A stretch of 64,000 nucleotides of DNA from Megaustenia siamemsis (GCA_032433765.1 JAVIAB010000156.1:85419015-85483014), one strand, 5' to 3'. Counted from the first letter of the stretch, positions 34,413-46,160 are shown. Numbers and translations are program-made. Notes: generated by a model not told the origin, from the sequence alone.

Positions 34413-35225
34413 GTATGTAATATTTCCTTTTAATTTATATGAGGCAGACTAGCTGGGGCATTTCTGAAGTCCTCTAGTGATGTAGTTTTGTGACTTGAAG
34501 AAAAAACACAAAAGTGATGCTTCCTTACAATCATGAAAGACATGTGAAAGTCTGTATCTTATCAATTATAGAAGTAACTCCATGTTATTGGTTATTGGTT
34601 ATGGAAGGCCTCGGTATCACTGCAAACGAATTAAAATCCATAATTGCTCAACCGCCCGTGCCAGTGGAATCATCCGAATTACTAACACATCTCCCAAACA
34701 AAGAAAGGTAACTGTAGTCCCCATCGTAGCAGTCTCAGCACACGCCAAAAGACATAAGGCGAAACCGCGCAGAAAGTGACCACAGCCAACTGTTCCCTGT
34801 CATACGATATCATCATTCATCGTAAACAAGCGGGATATCGAAACAGGATCAAAACGGATGAGACACACAGCTCACGGTGTGCACAGAACACTTAACTCAG
34901 TAGCTCCTGCAACTCCCTGTGTGGTTTCCTAAAGAAACACAGAAGTGATGAGCTAAAGAACATGGAATAGGTTTCTTGAGGATTTATGCTGCACAAGGTT
35001 GACGATAAACAGCCTACTTTACTTTCTATTTTCTTCTGTCTCAGAGAAAATAGAGTTTACTGTGTGTCTCGTACTTGCTACTCATTTTGATGTTTGCTTT
35101 TCCATTGACCCATTATCTTCTAAGTCTGCATGGATTCTGTTTTCTCTGTTTGGAATTTACTTTACAATTGGATGATATAATGTTTCCGAAGCATAAGTCT
35201 GCTTTCTTGCTTTATTTTTTATTCA
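34413..35225. other. Intron sequence; short unassigned open frame
   Basis: 34582-34779 encodes a basic peptide ending SAHAKRHKAKPRRK before a stop. The stretch 34580-34930 is more GC-rich than its surroundings, which suggests a foreign fragment, perhaps from a transposon. I do not recognise it and see no splice sites. Confidence 0.4.
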
Positions 35226-35496
35226 TTATAAAGATTTATGTTTCTATCACTTTATTATACTTTCTTATCTTGCTACGCCATGATTTCTGTTTTGTATGTC
35301 TCTATCACTTTATTATACTTTCTTATCTTGCTACGCCATGATTTCTGTTTTGTATGTCTCTATCACTTGATTATACTTTCTTATCTTGCTACGCCATGAT
35401 TTCTGTTTTGTATGTCTCTATCACTTGATTATACTTTCTTATCTTGCTACGCCATGATTTCTGTTTTGTATGTCTCTATCACTTGATTATACTTTC
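35226..35496. repeat. 58-bp minisatellite, ~4.5 copies
   Basis: The unit contains CTTGCTACGCCATGATTTCT and GTATGTCTCTATCACTTGAT. The period of 58 bp was measured from CTTG at 35269 and 35327. Copies are nearly identical. Confidence 0.93.
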
Positions 35497-35616
35497 ACAT
35501 TAGTTTCATATCTCAGATAGCTATTTGGCCATTTCATTTCAGTGTAAAGAAAAAGCAAAACACAAAGAAACAAAGGAAGATGTCTGACAAGATTTTCTAA
35601 TGTTGTTTGTCAACAG

Positions 35617-35763
35617 GTTTGAATCTCTCTCAGACAGACAAACACTACCTGCAGGTTGCAGTTTCTTCTTCATCGAATCACACTCTGTTCTTAGCTGATT
35701 CTGTAGAAGAACTTGACAAAATATCTGCACAATTTGTTTATTTTGATGAATTTGTTTGTAAAG
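35617..35763 (+). CDS. Exon: vWA domain 2, last part
   Basis: A phase 1-1 exon (acceptor GTCAACAG, donor GTAAGT). It completes vWA2 with GLNLSQTDKHYLQVAVSS, VEELDKISAQFVYFD and a closing Cys in EFVCK that can pair with the Cys at the start of the module. The extra intron before this exon has no equivalent in vWA1. Confidence 0.88.
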
Positions 35764-35824
35764 GTAAGTGTTGTTATATTTTAATATTAAATAAGAAAAG
35801 CATTCAGAAAATTAAAATCATTGA

Positions 35825-36161
35825 ATCTCTACTTCTATCTGTCTTCTCTAAGAATTCTTTGGTCTTCCTCTTTGTCTTTTCCCCAGGGAATTCCAAAAAA
35901 GGGCCTGTTGTGTAATACTCTCAATTGACTTCCGTAGTGTGTGTGTCCTATCCAGCACTATCATCTTCGCTGTATCTCTTTATCCACTGGTATTTGACTG
36001 GTATATTTCTATAATTCTTTGTTAGTGATTTTGTCCTGCCATTTCCATCCTTTTATTCTGCATAAGAATCTATTAATGAAAGTCTGTATCTTCGTGATTG
36101 TCAGTTTTATTGTTCTCCATGTTTCACAGCCATATAATAGGACTGACTTAACATTGGGGTT
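35825..36161 (-). mobile_element. Family C LINE, outer layer of a triple nest (left part)
   Basis: The minus strand matches family C upstream of its tail (RRW-WIGHTL-like region, then codons for the RITKIQ/FNSNVKSVLLYG-type region). It is cut at 36161 by a family B element and resumes at 37766. The duplicated target is AACATTGGGGTT (36150-36161) and AACATTGGAGTT (37766-37777). Confidence 0.82.
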
Positions 36162-36345
36162 AAATATGGACCAGATATGAATATCAAAAAGACTAAAACT
36201 ATTATCATAAACAAAGAAAATACTTAAAACCCTTAAGTGGATATCAAAATTGAAGGAATAGACCTGCAGACAGTTCAGAACTACAACTACCTTGGACATG
36301 CTATAACCAGTGATGGAAAATGTACAACTGAAATAAACAAAAGAA
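36162..36345 (+). mobile_element. Family B LINE, middle layer (left part)
   Basis: It encodes DMNIKKTKTIIINKENT, then NYNYLGHAITSDGKCTTEIN and KR, as at 28672-29443 but on the plus strand. It breaks off at 36345 where a family A element has inserted, and resumes at 37235. Confidence 0.88.
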
Positions 36346-37234
36346 GCATCATCATCATGTGCCATACCGGTTGGCATTGTTGATCATGTCCTTCCACAGT
36401 GCATCATATGAGTTCTATTGTTGACTGTTTTCCATGCCATGACACCAAGCTATCCAGTATTTTCTCTCTTTGTCGTCCGTGATCTCTCTTTCCTTTTATT
36501 TTGCCAGTTGTAACCAAGTATTCCAACTTTCCTCTTCTCATGATGTGCCCAAAAATGTTGATTGCTTCTCTCTGATGTTTTTTAAGAGCTCCCTTTTTGT
36601 GTTGGCCTCTTTGAGAACTTCCTCATTGGTCTTTTTAGCTGTCCAGGGAACTTTCAACATTCTTCTGAGAAATCCCATCTCTGTGGCCTCTAATCGTCTT
36701 TTCATTTCCACGTCCATAGGTCAGAATTGGTTCTATATAGCATCGATGAACTCTCTTTCTCACTTCTATTGACATAGATTTGTTGCATAAGATATTTTTC
36801 ATTTTCTGAAATGCTATTTTGGCCTGAGCTATTCTGCTTTTTATTTCTGTGTTGCATCTTCCATCTGACGTTATCACTGTGCCCAAGTATTTCAAATGTT
36901 GCACTTGTTTCAGATTTGTCTTGTTTATTTTTATGCTGCATGATGGTGATGATTGTTTCTTCGATATAACCATTACTTATGTTTTCTTACTATTCAGACT
37001 GAGACCTTTCTTGTTGTTTTCTTTTACTATTATATCTATCATTTCTTGTAGCTCATTCTCTGTCTCTGTCTCTGCTATTAAGACTGTGTCCGCATATCGT
37101 AAATTATTTATGTTGTGACCGTTGACTTCAATTCCTTTTTTGTCTACTATTGATCTCATAATATGTTCGCTGTAAAGTGAAAACAAATCTGGCGACAGAA
37201 CACAGCCTTGTCTGACTCCTTGCTTTATAAATTG
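36346..37234 (-). mobile_element. Family A LINE, inner layer
   Basis: The minus strand runs from QFIKQGVRQGCVLSPDLF through a catalytic box that has lost a residue (RYADTV), to the C-terminus and an ATGATGATGATGA tail. It is flanked by the exact 11-bp duplication AAACAAAAGAA at 36335-36345 and 37235-37245. It is the youngest insertion of the nest. Confidence 0.93.
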
Positions 37235-37765
37235 AAACAAAAGAATAGGAATGGCTAAAAGTAATTTTAATGTCATGAAGATCATACTAACATCAAAACA
37301 AATAACACCAGGGCTAAAACTAAGAATAGCAAAATGATATGTCTTCTCAATATTCCTACATGGTGCAGAAACATGGACATTAGACAAGAAAACAGAACAG
37401 AGAATTGAAGCCTGTGAAATGTGGATACATAGAAGAATAGGTAGAATTGAATGGAAAGAAAAGAAAACAAATGATGAAGTCTTAAAACAACTAAAACTGA
37501 AAAGAGAACTACTAAACACAATTCAAACAAGACAAATGCGATTTTTGGGCCATGTTAAAAAACACAACAGCATACTAAAAGTAATCCTGGAGGGGAAAAT
37601 ACAAGGTAAAAGAGGCAGAGGCAGACCAAGACTAACATGGACGTGTAACATCAAAAGACGGACAAACCAGCCTATGACAACCTGCACCATCAACGCAAGA
37701 GACAGAGCAGAATTGCGTTCCATGGTAGCCAACCTCCGTTGCAGAGATGGCACTCAATGATGATG
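37235..37765 (+). mobile_element. Family B LINE, middle layer (right part)
   Basis: Continues RIGMAKSNFNVMK, GAETWTLDKKTEQRIEA, RRIGRIEWKEKKTN, GKRGRGRPRLTW, to a stop after RDGTQ and TGATGATG. There is one stop near 37337. The frame is in step with the left part at 36162-36345 once the inner element is discounted. Confidence 0.92.
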
Positions 37766-38020
37766 AACATTGGAGTTGAGAAAACACCTTTTTTTCTTTT
37801 TTTTTAACACAATCTGAACAAGACAAATGAAATCTCAGACACATAAAGTGAGAAATAACCTTACTCAAAGTGATCTTGGAGGATGAATAGCAAGGTGAGT
37901 GAGGTAGAGACAGACTGACAACATCTCGAGGAGACTATGATAGAGTTACTAACAAGGCAAGAGAAAGATTCATTTTGGGCTCACCTTCAATGCATAGATG
38001 GCACAATATGATGATAAATA
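37766..38020. mobile_element. End of family C layer, then a decayed family B tail
   Basis: About 25 bp of family C follow the second AACATTGGAGTT. From about 37803 a worn plus-strand match to the family B C-terminus appears (ACACAATCTGAACAAGACAA, GTGATCTTGGAGGATGAA), ending in GGCACAATATGATGATAAA. Confidence 0.6.
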
Positions 38021-38079
38021 ATTGAAATTTAAAGCAAAAAAGCTAGGCAAGTAGTAAGTGGAATCAGTCATGATTACAA

Positions 38080-38400
38080 ATGAATGAACATTTGGTGCAA
38101 TAATGCCAGCCAGGTATTGGGACAGCTAGCCCTGCTCCTACAATAGAAGATGATGTCAATGAACATTTGGTGCAATAATGCCAGCCAGGTATTGGGACAG
38201 CTAGCCCTGCTCCTACAATAGAAGATGATGTCAATGAACATTTGGTGCAATAATGCCAGCCAGGTATTGGGACAGCTAGCCCTGCTCCTACAATAGAAGA
38301 TGATGTCAATGAACATTTGGTGCAATAATGCCAGCCAGGTATTGGGACAGCTAGCCCTGCTCCTACAATAGAAGACGATGTCAATGAGCAGAAAGAAACA
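38080..38400. repeat. 75-bp minisatellite, ~4.2 copies
   Basis: The unit starts GAACATTTGGTGCAATAATG and includes GACAGCTAGCCCTGCTCCTA. Starts are at 38086, 38161, 38236 and 38311. Because 75 is divisible by 3, all frames stay in phase and long open frames appear on the minus strand. Those are artefacts of the period. Confidence 0.95.
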
Positions 38401-39150
38401 TGTGATATAAAGCACATTTATCCTCACTCTATGTTACCTGTGTTAAATATGATCACTCACAACAAGTGAGAATAGAGACACCACAAAGATGATATGTTTG
38501 AGAAAAGGAGTGACCTGAAAAGACAAAATCTGGAACAAAATTATAAGAAAAACAGTTGACAGTGAACTAGTATTTAGTGACATAAAAAAACAAGGAATAA
38601 ATTGGTTCAGTCGTACCATACAAGGTTTATAAAAAATGAGGAGATGGACACAAAGCTAGAGACAACCCAGACTATATTGAAGTGAGAACATAAAAAAAAC
38701 TCTACAACATCATCAAGTGTCAATGGCTGGGGCTGATAGAAGAGATTGATCCAAAGATTTGTATCTCCCTTGACATCCTAAGTGGTAAAAGAGGAAGAAA
38801 GAATAAAAAGCCGAGATATTTAGTTTTCATGAATTCTTTCTTATAAGTCCATCATTAAGTATTTCTTTGTGGAGGTGCATCAACCATCATTCCTGTTAGT
38901 AAAGTTTGGTCTTTGTCTTGACAAACAATTTGTAGCAATAGTATTTGAGTGTTTGGGACTAAGGACTGTTTTGTGAGCTGCTTCTCTTATGGCTGATTCT
39001 TGGCAATATTCCATTAAAGATCCAGCCACAGAACAAACAAGTGCATATATGTTGCCTGTGCTCATCTCATTAAGTTTGTGCTAACTACCAGTAGTCTGAC
39101 CTAGGAGATCATGGCAGTAACAAGAAACAACGCTTTACCCATCTATGCTT
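38401..39150. other. Intron sequence without recognised features
   Basis: AT-rich and unique in the window. No exon, RNA gene or repeat family is seen. Confidence 0.5.
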
Positions 39151-39620
39151 TCTGAGTGACTGGATGGGCCTGCTCAGGGAATTCATCAAAGAGGGCTGGG
39201 CTCAAAGACACTGGTTGGTCTCACTAAAGAACTGGCTCAGATCTATCTGATATTTGTCCCTGAGCACTCGGGTGTGGAAGGAAATGAACAAGCTCACAGT
39301 CTGGCTGGAATGGATGGTGACAGTGCAATAGAGCAGGCTGACAATGTGAATGCATTCAGGGAGAGCTAATGATTCACTCAGTGAATCTACAACCATGTCC
39401 ACATTCCACAAACATCCGGTCAAACCTGGAGATGCCAGAAAAGAGCACTGTGTGAGGAAAATCAGAAGAAGAAGAAATCAAAACAGAAATGAAGTTGTCA
39501 ATCTCCACTCTCTGAGGGACATACTGGGGAGGAGATCCCAGCACTTATGGACAAGTACAATGTGCAATGAGAATGGTCCATCAACTAAACTATCTCATTT
39601 GTCTTGTGATCATAATCCTT
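39150..39620 (+). mobile_element. Remnant of an RNase H-bearing retrotransposon
   Basis: One frame reads LIFVPEHSGVEGNEQAHSLA, the conserved C-terminal motif of RNase H (P-G-H-x-G-v-x-G-N-E-x-A-D-x-L-A). A nearby frame reads LRDILGRRSQH and CNENGPSTKLSHL, like the Cys/His tail after RNase H in some LINEs. The two are out of frame with stops between them, so it is a relic. None of the other LINE families in this window shows RNase H. Confidence 0.6.
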
Positions 39621-40384
39621 TCACTATCTGACTTTATTTTTAAAAAGTACCACCCGGTACATGACAAAAAAATAAGGCATAGTTTAGGAGAGGCATATCT
39701 CTGGACCTATTGCACTAACATGCTTAATTTATGTAATTTTTGTAAGCAAAAGGTACGAGGAATGGGAACATATAAACATTATGTGTATGATGATTTAGAA
39801 ATAAGTAAACAAAGTATATACTATTTTTCATGACATACATTTTTTTTATATTTTGATGTTTTTGTAAAAAAGATAAGTCACAGAGGCAGATGAAAATACA
39901 ACAAAGACAAAATATATTTAATAATTTATGAACTTTATTGACTGTCTTTCTTCATAATGACATTGTTATTCAAGTAATTCAGTTGTGTATGGTACAGTTC
40001 AAAGCAGAAAACAACTTTTCACCTGCCACGATTGTTATGAAAATGTAGGTCAAGCCTCCAAATCACTATTTACTACATTTCCACCAAAAAAGCTGAAAAA
40101 TTTTCAAAGAATGAAACGAAAAGAAGGGAAAAAATCGAGAAATTTCTTGACAATAATGTGTGGTTACTTCCCTTGCTTACAAAAATGAAGAGTATTGTTT
40201 TAAAGTGAATGAATCTACGATACCCCGTGCCGTTTTATGATGGACGATAATATATGTCAATGGGAGAGAAGACTGCTGTACCATTTCTTATTTTTGGCTC
40301 CACGCATGTCTCAGATTCTCCGAATCTATTCAACTGATAGGGAATTCTCTCAAGGAGGTTCTGCAAACAATCTTTCACCTCAGC
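39621..40384. other. Intron sequence without recognised features
   Basis: Very AT-rich. No domain, RNA or clear repeat is seen. The open stretch at 39985-40188 shows no recognisable motif. Confidence 0.5.
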
Positions 40385-40530
40385 ACTGGTCTACCTGTGG
40401 TTCTTTTCCCATTCCTAATTTCCTCATATAATATCTGTTTGGGAATATGATTGTTGGCCTTACTTCTCATGTGACTTAGTCTCCGATTTCTGATTTTTTG
40501 TCAGGATGGATGGTAGTTTAGAGTTTGTTT
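40385..40530 (-). mobile_element. LINE C-terminal fragment (family F)
   Basis: TTCCTCATATAATATCTGTT and GAATATGATTGTTGGCCTTA align with 19200-19300. On the minus strand this is a decayed IPNRYYM-KLG segment. Confidence 0.55.
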
Positions 40531-40604
40531 CCTTGTCCTTGCCAATTGATGTTCATTATTTTGCTAATGATGACTTTCAGAAACCTTGATAAAATATCTC
40601 AATC

Positions 40605-41100
40605 AAACTAAGCATAAAAACGAACAAAGCTTAGCATTTTTCAATCAAATGTGTTATACACCCTTACTTATGGATGCCAGAGCTGGAAAACAACTACAGA
40701 AATAGAAAATAAATTAGATGCTTTTGAAAACAAACGCCTGAGGAAAATACTTGGTATACCATGGAATGAATTTAAGACTGGTGCAGAAATAAGAGAAATG
40801 ACAAAGCATCCAACAATGTCATCAATAATCAAGAGAAGAAGGTGGTCATATGTTGGCCTTGTGATGAGAAGAGACAACAAGCGAATCTCAAAGCAGGCCC
40901 TCAAATGGGAACTAGAGGGTAAAAGAGAGGCCAACCTAGAGAAACAGTAAAAAGAACGCTGAGGTGAGAAGCAACAAGCGAATTTCAAAGCAGGCCCTCA
41001 AATGGGAACTAAAGGGTAAAAGAAAGAGAGGCCAACCTAGAGAAACGGTAATAAGAACACTGAGTTGAGAAATAACAACAGCAGGCATCAGTTCCCTCAT
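40605..41100 (+). mobile_element. Family D LINE, 3' fragment
   Basis: It encodes YTLTYGCQSWKTTTEIENKL, RLRKILGIPWNEFKTGAEIR, RRRWSYVGLVMRRDN and RISKQALKWELEGK. A ~60-100 bp segment around AGCGAATCTCAAAGCAGGCC is duplicated in tandem (about 40877 and 40977). It lacks the upstream RT domain. A (ATAG)n-like stretch at 41230-41255 may be its tail. Confidence 0.85.
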
Positions 41101-41260
41101 TGAGAGATTGGGTAACTCACCTAGAATTGATCCATGTGGTGAGCTACAATGCAGGTCATGTGCAAGGTCTGATGTTTGATCAGCGGACACTGTGGATCTT
41201 GAATTTCTGCCCAATGTGTCATCTTTGGATAGATAGAACAATAGATAGATAGATTTTGCC

Positions 41261-41984
41261 AATGAAAGCTGTTGAACCTATTTTTTGTTGACCTGCAAGG
41301 TAGTCCTAAACACATTGCTCTCATACATTAGGATATTTTATTACTGAGCACATTACTAACTGTGATAATAATTTACATATTTCTCTTTGTTGTTAAACCA
41401 TGTTATCATTTAAACCTTAAATCTTATTTTGTCAAAGCCTGCTGCCTCTGTTCTTCAATCTTATTTGATAAAACCATGCTATCTTTGTACTTTGGTCTAA
41501 TATTGACAAATCATTCTGTAACAGATCTCAACTGCAATTGATTTAGAAGTCCGTGGAAATAAGAGATAGATAGAGAAAAAACACCACATAAGGAAAGAGA
41601 AAGGGATTTTAGTGCTGAAGTGGAAAAGGGATAGTTGTAGTCTGCAGCTGCAGATGTGACAATAAATGCTTTTATCAAGGTCAAACACTTGGCAGCTATT
41701 TGCTGAGGAAAGTAGTATTGTTGGGATAACCTAATTAGAGCAAGGTTGAATGTTTAATGCAGAAAATCTGTCAATTCTAGGGCATTTGTGAGGAGAGAGC
41801 AAGGATTCAAGGCCAGCAGCTGACCAAAATAATTACACTCGATTGAGCTCCTGGTGGTCAAGTAGCCAGTTTTGGAAATGATATGTATTTGTATCTAAAC
41901 AGAGTGCAAGGAGTGAACTGAAACTTTCCAACTGACAGGGGCACCTATATACAAAGACATCAATACAAGTCTGCCAATCACGAT
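41261..41984. other. Intron sequence without recognised features
   Basis: No repeat family, exon or RNA gene is recognised. Confidence 0.5.
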
Positions 41985-42480
41985 CTCGACACAAGATTGC
42001 CAATGATGACCTCGACACAAGATTGGCAATGATGACCTTGACACAAGACTGCCAATGATGACCTCGACACAAGATTGGCAATGATGACCTCAACACAAGA
42101 CTGCCAGTGATGACCTTGACACAAGACTTCCAGTGATGACCTTGACACAAGACTGCCAGTGATGACCTTGACACAAGACTGCCAATGATGACCTGGACAC
42201 AAGACTGCCATTGATGACCTTGACACAAGACTGCCAGTGATGACCTCAACACAAGACTGCCAGTGATGACCTTGACACAAGACTGCCATTGATGACCTTG
42301 ACACAAGACTGCCAGTGATGGCCTTGACACAAGACTGCCAGTGATGACCTTGACACAAGACTGCCAGTGATGACCTTGACACAAGACTGCCAGTGATGAC
42401 CTTGACACAAGACTGCCAGTGATGACCTTGACACAAGACTGCTAATGATGACCTGGACACAAGACTGCCAGTGATGACCT
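41985..42480. repeat. 26-bp minisatellite
   Basis: About 19 copies of CCAGTGATGACCTTGACACA followed by AGACTG. Units at the left edge are more diverged (GATTGGCAATGATGACC). The three long overlapping minus-strand open frames here are products of the repeat. Confidence 0.95.
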
Positions 42481-42800
42481 TGATATGAATGTAGATTGAT
42501 AGGGTTAGTAATCAATAAGTTTTAGTTTAGCTGTGTGTCCTTAGGACACTATGCTTAGATTGATAGAAATGATGATATTGGAGCTGTTAAACTGGATTGC
42601 CTCATCTGTCCAGGAAGACAGTTCCCATTTGGCAGAAACCTTATAGATTGAGTGAAGAAAGTCAACAGTGCACTACTGTATTGTGTAGTAAATGTTAAGA
42701 AAGTTTAGAGTTTGTTTTAGCTCTGCTTGTTTTTCCTAGCAAGACATGAACACACTTCTTTACACTCATATTCACTCAAATGTTGCTTCTTCATTTGTAG

Positions 42801-42914
42801 AATCAGATGTGTGTGCTAGTAATCCTTGCCAGAATGGAGGCACTTGCGAAAGTGAGGAAGAGTCATTTGTCTGCTCCTGTGTACCAGGCTATGCTGGCAA
42901 TGACTGCAGTAAAC
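42801..42914 (+). CDS. Exon: EGF-like domain 2
   Basis: A symmetrical phase 1-1 exon of 114 nt (acceptor TTTGTAG, donor GTGAGT), the same length as the first EGF exon. It encodes ESDVCASNPCQNGGTC and SFVCSCVPGYAGNDC with the six EGF cysteines. The residues NPCQNGGTC and PGYAGNDC are close to the textbook consensus. It links vWA2 to vWA3. Confidence 0.94.
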
Positions 42915-43916
42915 GTGAGTAACTGACACTCAGATTATCCATTCTGAGTATGGCAAATTATATAAAAAGAAATCGAAACATTTAACAAATAATTGTTTAG
43001 CTCCACATTTATTGATCTTGCCCTTGAGACTTCTTGTGACTCACACCATTTCTGAGCTGTATTAACTGAGTAAAGAATCAAACTTGATGGCCTTAATTCA
43101 TTCAGTCCTCATTTATTTTGTTAGTTTGGATGGAAATATTTGTCCTTAATTTGTGAACTGCCCAAAGTCAGCAAACTTCTGTATAACTCTTGTTTGTAAA
43201 TAAAACATATCTCAAATTAAAGATGAATATTGCACACCACAGCAATAATGTCTGTATCTCATACAATCAATAGATTTAAATTTGTTAAGTGAAGAAAGAG
43301 TCAATATAAGTTCAGAATTGAAAATGTCACTCACCAAATTATAGTTCCAGATCAATTAGCAATAAGATCAGGTACAAACCTGATTTCACATGCAATTTGT
43401 TTCCAAGTCTATCGGTTTATATCTTAGCTTGTTGAGATTCCCACTCCAATGTTCACAACAATAGTTGAATTCATATTTGATTTAGACACCATACGAACTA
43501 AAACAATACAGACAAATTTCATATCCTATCCTTATTATTCAACAGACTGTACACTCTCAATCATTAAAATATAAAAATTATATTTTTTATATACTTACAC
43601 AAAGTTGAAGTATTTGAAACAGTCAATATGTATATGTGGGTTTCCCTCAGAAGCAATTTTCTATATATAGGAAGTATCATACAAATGTATGTCCATTTGG
43701 AAAACAAATACACTTAACACACACACGTGGTTGTTTATTTAAAAGAAGCTGATATCTGGAGATGGAAATAATTCTCAAATACTTGGTATGTACAGTCTCA
43801 ACTTGTAAACAAATGAAACAAAAATAACAGACATTTGTGGTCATTGTGTCGCTACATTGGTCATGGGTAGAAAATACTGCAAAGCTGGGAGAATTGCTCT
43901 GGTGTTAGATCATTAA
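42915..43916. other. Intron sequence without recognised features
   Basis: Unique AT-rich intron with a short CA run near 43719. Nothing else is recognised. Confidence 0.5.
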
Positions 43917-44478
43917 CTCTTTCCAGACCATTAACTGATGTATCAATTTGCTAACAAAACCTACTGGTCCATTAACTGATGTATCAATTTACTAACAAAA
44001 CCTACTGAACCATTAACTGATGTATCAATTTACTAACAAAACCTACTGAACCATTAACTGATGTATCAATTTACTAACAAAACCTGCTGGTCCATTAACT
44101 GATGTATCAATTTACTAACAAAACCTACTGAACCATTAACTGATGTATCAATTTACTAACAAAACCTACTGAACCATTAACTGATGTATCAATTTACTAA
44201 CAAAACCTACTGGTCCATTAACTGATGTATCAATTTACTAACAAAACCTACTGAACCATTAACTGATGTATCAATTTACTAACAAAACCTACTGAACCAT
44301 CAACTGATGTATCAATTTACTAACAAAACCTACTGAACCATTAACTGATGTATCAATTTACTAACAAAACCTACTGAACCATTAACTGATGTATCAATTT
44401 GCTAACAAAACCTACTGAACCATTAACTGATGTATCAATTTACTAACAAAACCTACTGAACCATTAACTGATGTATCA
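43917..44478. repeat. 41-bp minisatellite, ~14 copies
   Basis: The unit CCATTAACTGATGTATCAAT continues TTACTAACAAAACCTACTGAA. Copies are highly alike, with a few GGT-for-GAA variants spaced every third or fourth unit early in the array, a hint of higher-order order. Confidence 0.95.
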
Positions 44479-45055
44479 CGTCTGACAGGTACTATTGAAT
44501 TTGTCTTTTATGGATCGGAAATTTGAGTTGTTTACATTAATGAATGCTATGATGCTCAAACTAGAATAGATTTTATTCATTCTATTCACCTAAAAAACTT
44601 TTCTTTAAAAAGTGATTGATTTTTTTAAAACATAGACTAATGAATTTGTGATTTGATGTAATCTTATCATCTTTGCGTTAATTCTGAAATCATTGACATG
44701 AATTTACATCAATGTAATTTTGTAAACATAAGGCATCAAATAAATTGAAATTTGGCATGACTTGGGATACTTTTAAGTCATGATGAATCATATATTAATA
44801 GCAACCACTTCTACCCATGTCATAAATTAAAGTTGTTAACAATATTTATTCTTTCAAATAAGAAAATATCAGCAATTTATTATTATTGCATTTATGTGGC
44901 TATTTTCCTCTCTGGTGATATGAAACATGTACCGAATTTATCTATTTGTACAGAAATATTATGATAAAAGCATGTGATGACATTTTTTGAAAACTAAATT
45001 AATTTGGCCTAAATCTAAAACAACAAAAATTAAATTCTGAAACAAATAAATGAAA
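44479..45055. other. Intron sequence without recognised features
   Basis: Very AT-rich. No features seen. Confidence 0.5.
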
Positions 45056-45415
45056 CTTCTTCTTTCCTTCCTCATTTATCTTTCAACATTGAGGGAAGAT
45101 ATAATTTGCGGTCTTTTGCTCTTCTGTTTGCCTCTGCTGCTGTTGTTTCCTAGGTTTTCTAATATTCGTTAATCCATCTTTTTCATGGTCTGGTGTTCTC
45201 ACAACGTTTATTGAAGGCTCATTGTGTTGTGTTTTAATCTTTCTGCTTTACCACATGGTCAAACCAATTTATCTGTTGTTTCTTTATATATTCTATGGCG
45301 GGAATTATTCCTAGCTTTGTTCTCAGTTCTTCATTTCTGATCTTGTTTCTTAAGCTGTTTCCTGTCATTTGTCTTAACACATGTTTATTTGTTTAACACT
45401 GCTCTTGACAGTGTT
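45056..45415 (-). mobile_element. Family E LINE fragment, minus orientation
   Basis: Its reverse complement (AATGAGGAAGGAAAGAAGAAG end, AAAGACCGCAAATTATATC, GACCATGAAAAAGATGGATT) matches the plus-strand fragment at 45640-46160. The two form an inverted pair with about 330-bp arms. Confidence 0.75.
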
Positions 45416-45639
45416 TATTTTTCTTATAATTCTGACATCTAGGGTCTAGATCTGGCATTGATAGCACAACGTAGTGATAAAGACTGTAAATGGAATTGTT
45501 GTGATGAAAGGTTTTCTGAGATAAACAAAGAGGATGGAGCTTGTCATTCTAATAATAAATGTTTTCAATTTTTGTTTCCTGATTATAATAAGAGCAATTT
45601 TTTGTGTAATCGTATTTTATCAGCAGAAATAGACTCAAG

Positions 45640-46160
45640 ATGCAACAAAACTTGTCAAATCATTGGACAGTTATCACCACTATTGTCCAAAAAAAGGAAA
45701 TAACTCTGGAGGCAAAACAGACACTATACAATACAATCTTCATCCCAACGTTGTGCTACCAATGCCAGATTTGGACCCTAGATGCAAGAACAATAAAAAC
45801 AATAACCTCTACTGAGATGAAATGTGTTAGATGAATGACAAGAAACAGCCTGAGATTTAAGATCAGAAATGAAGAACCGAGAATAAAGCTAGGAATAATC
45901 CTGCCGTAGATTACATAAAGAAACAACAGATAAAATGATTTAGCCACGTGACAAGGCAGAAAGATCAAAATACAACACAACGAGCCTTCAATAAAAGTTG
46001 CAAGAACACCAGATCCAAAGGCCAATCACGAAAAAGATGGATCGACGAAATACTGGAAACACAGCAGAAGAGGCGAACAAAAGAGCAAAAGACCGCAAAC
46101 TATATCTCTTCTTGTCGCTGAAAGGCAAATGAGGAAGGAAAGAAGAAGAAGAAGTGAATG
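45640..46160 (+). mobile_element. Family E LINE, 3' fragment
   Basis: It encodes EITLEAKQTLYNTIFIPTLC, YQCQIWTLDARTIKTITS, SRKRWIDEIL and a lysine-rich end. The layout is the usual LINE C-terminus: after RT, a Y-C-x-Q-x-W-T motif and a short basic tail, ending in (AAG)n. There are several stops. Confidence 0.75.

Noticed and set aside
38064..38427. Two 117-codon minus-strand open frames with 25-residue repeats
   Set aside because: The 75-bp period preserves frame; both frames are open at once, which real coding sequence rarely is.
41833..42515. Long overlapping minus-strand open frames (up to 191 codons)
   Set aside because: They follow the 26-bp minisatellite; frame overlap and repeated peptide show they are by-products of the array.
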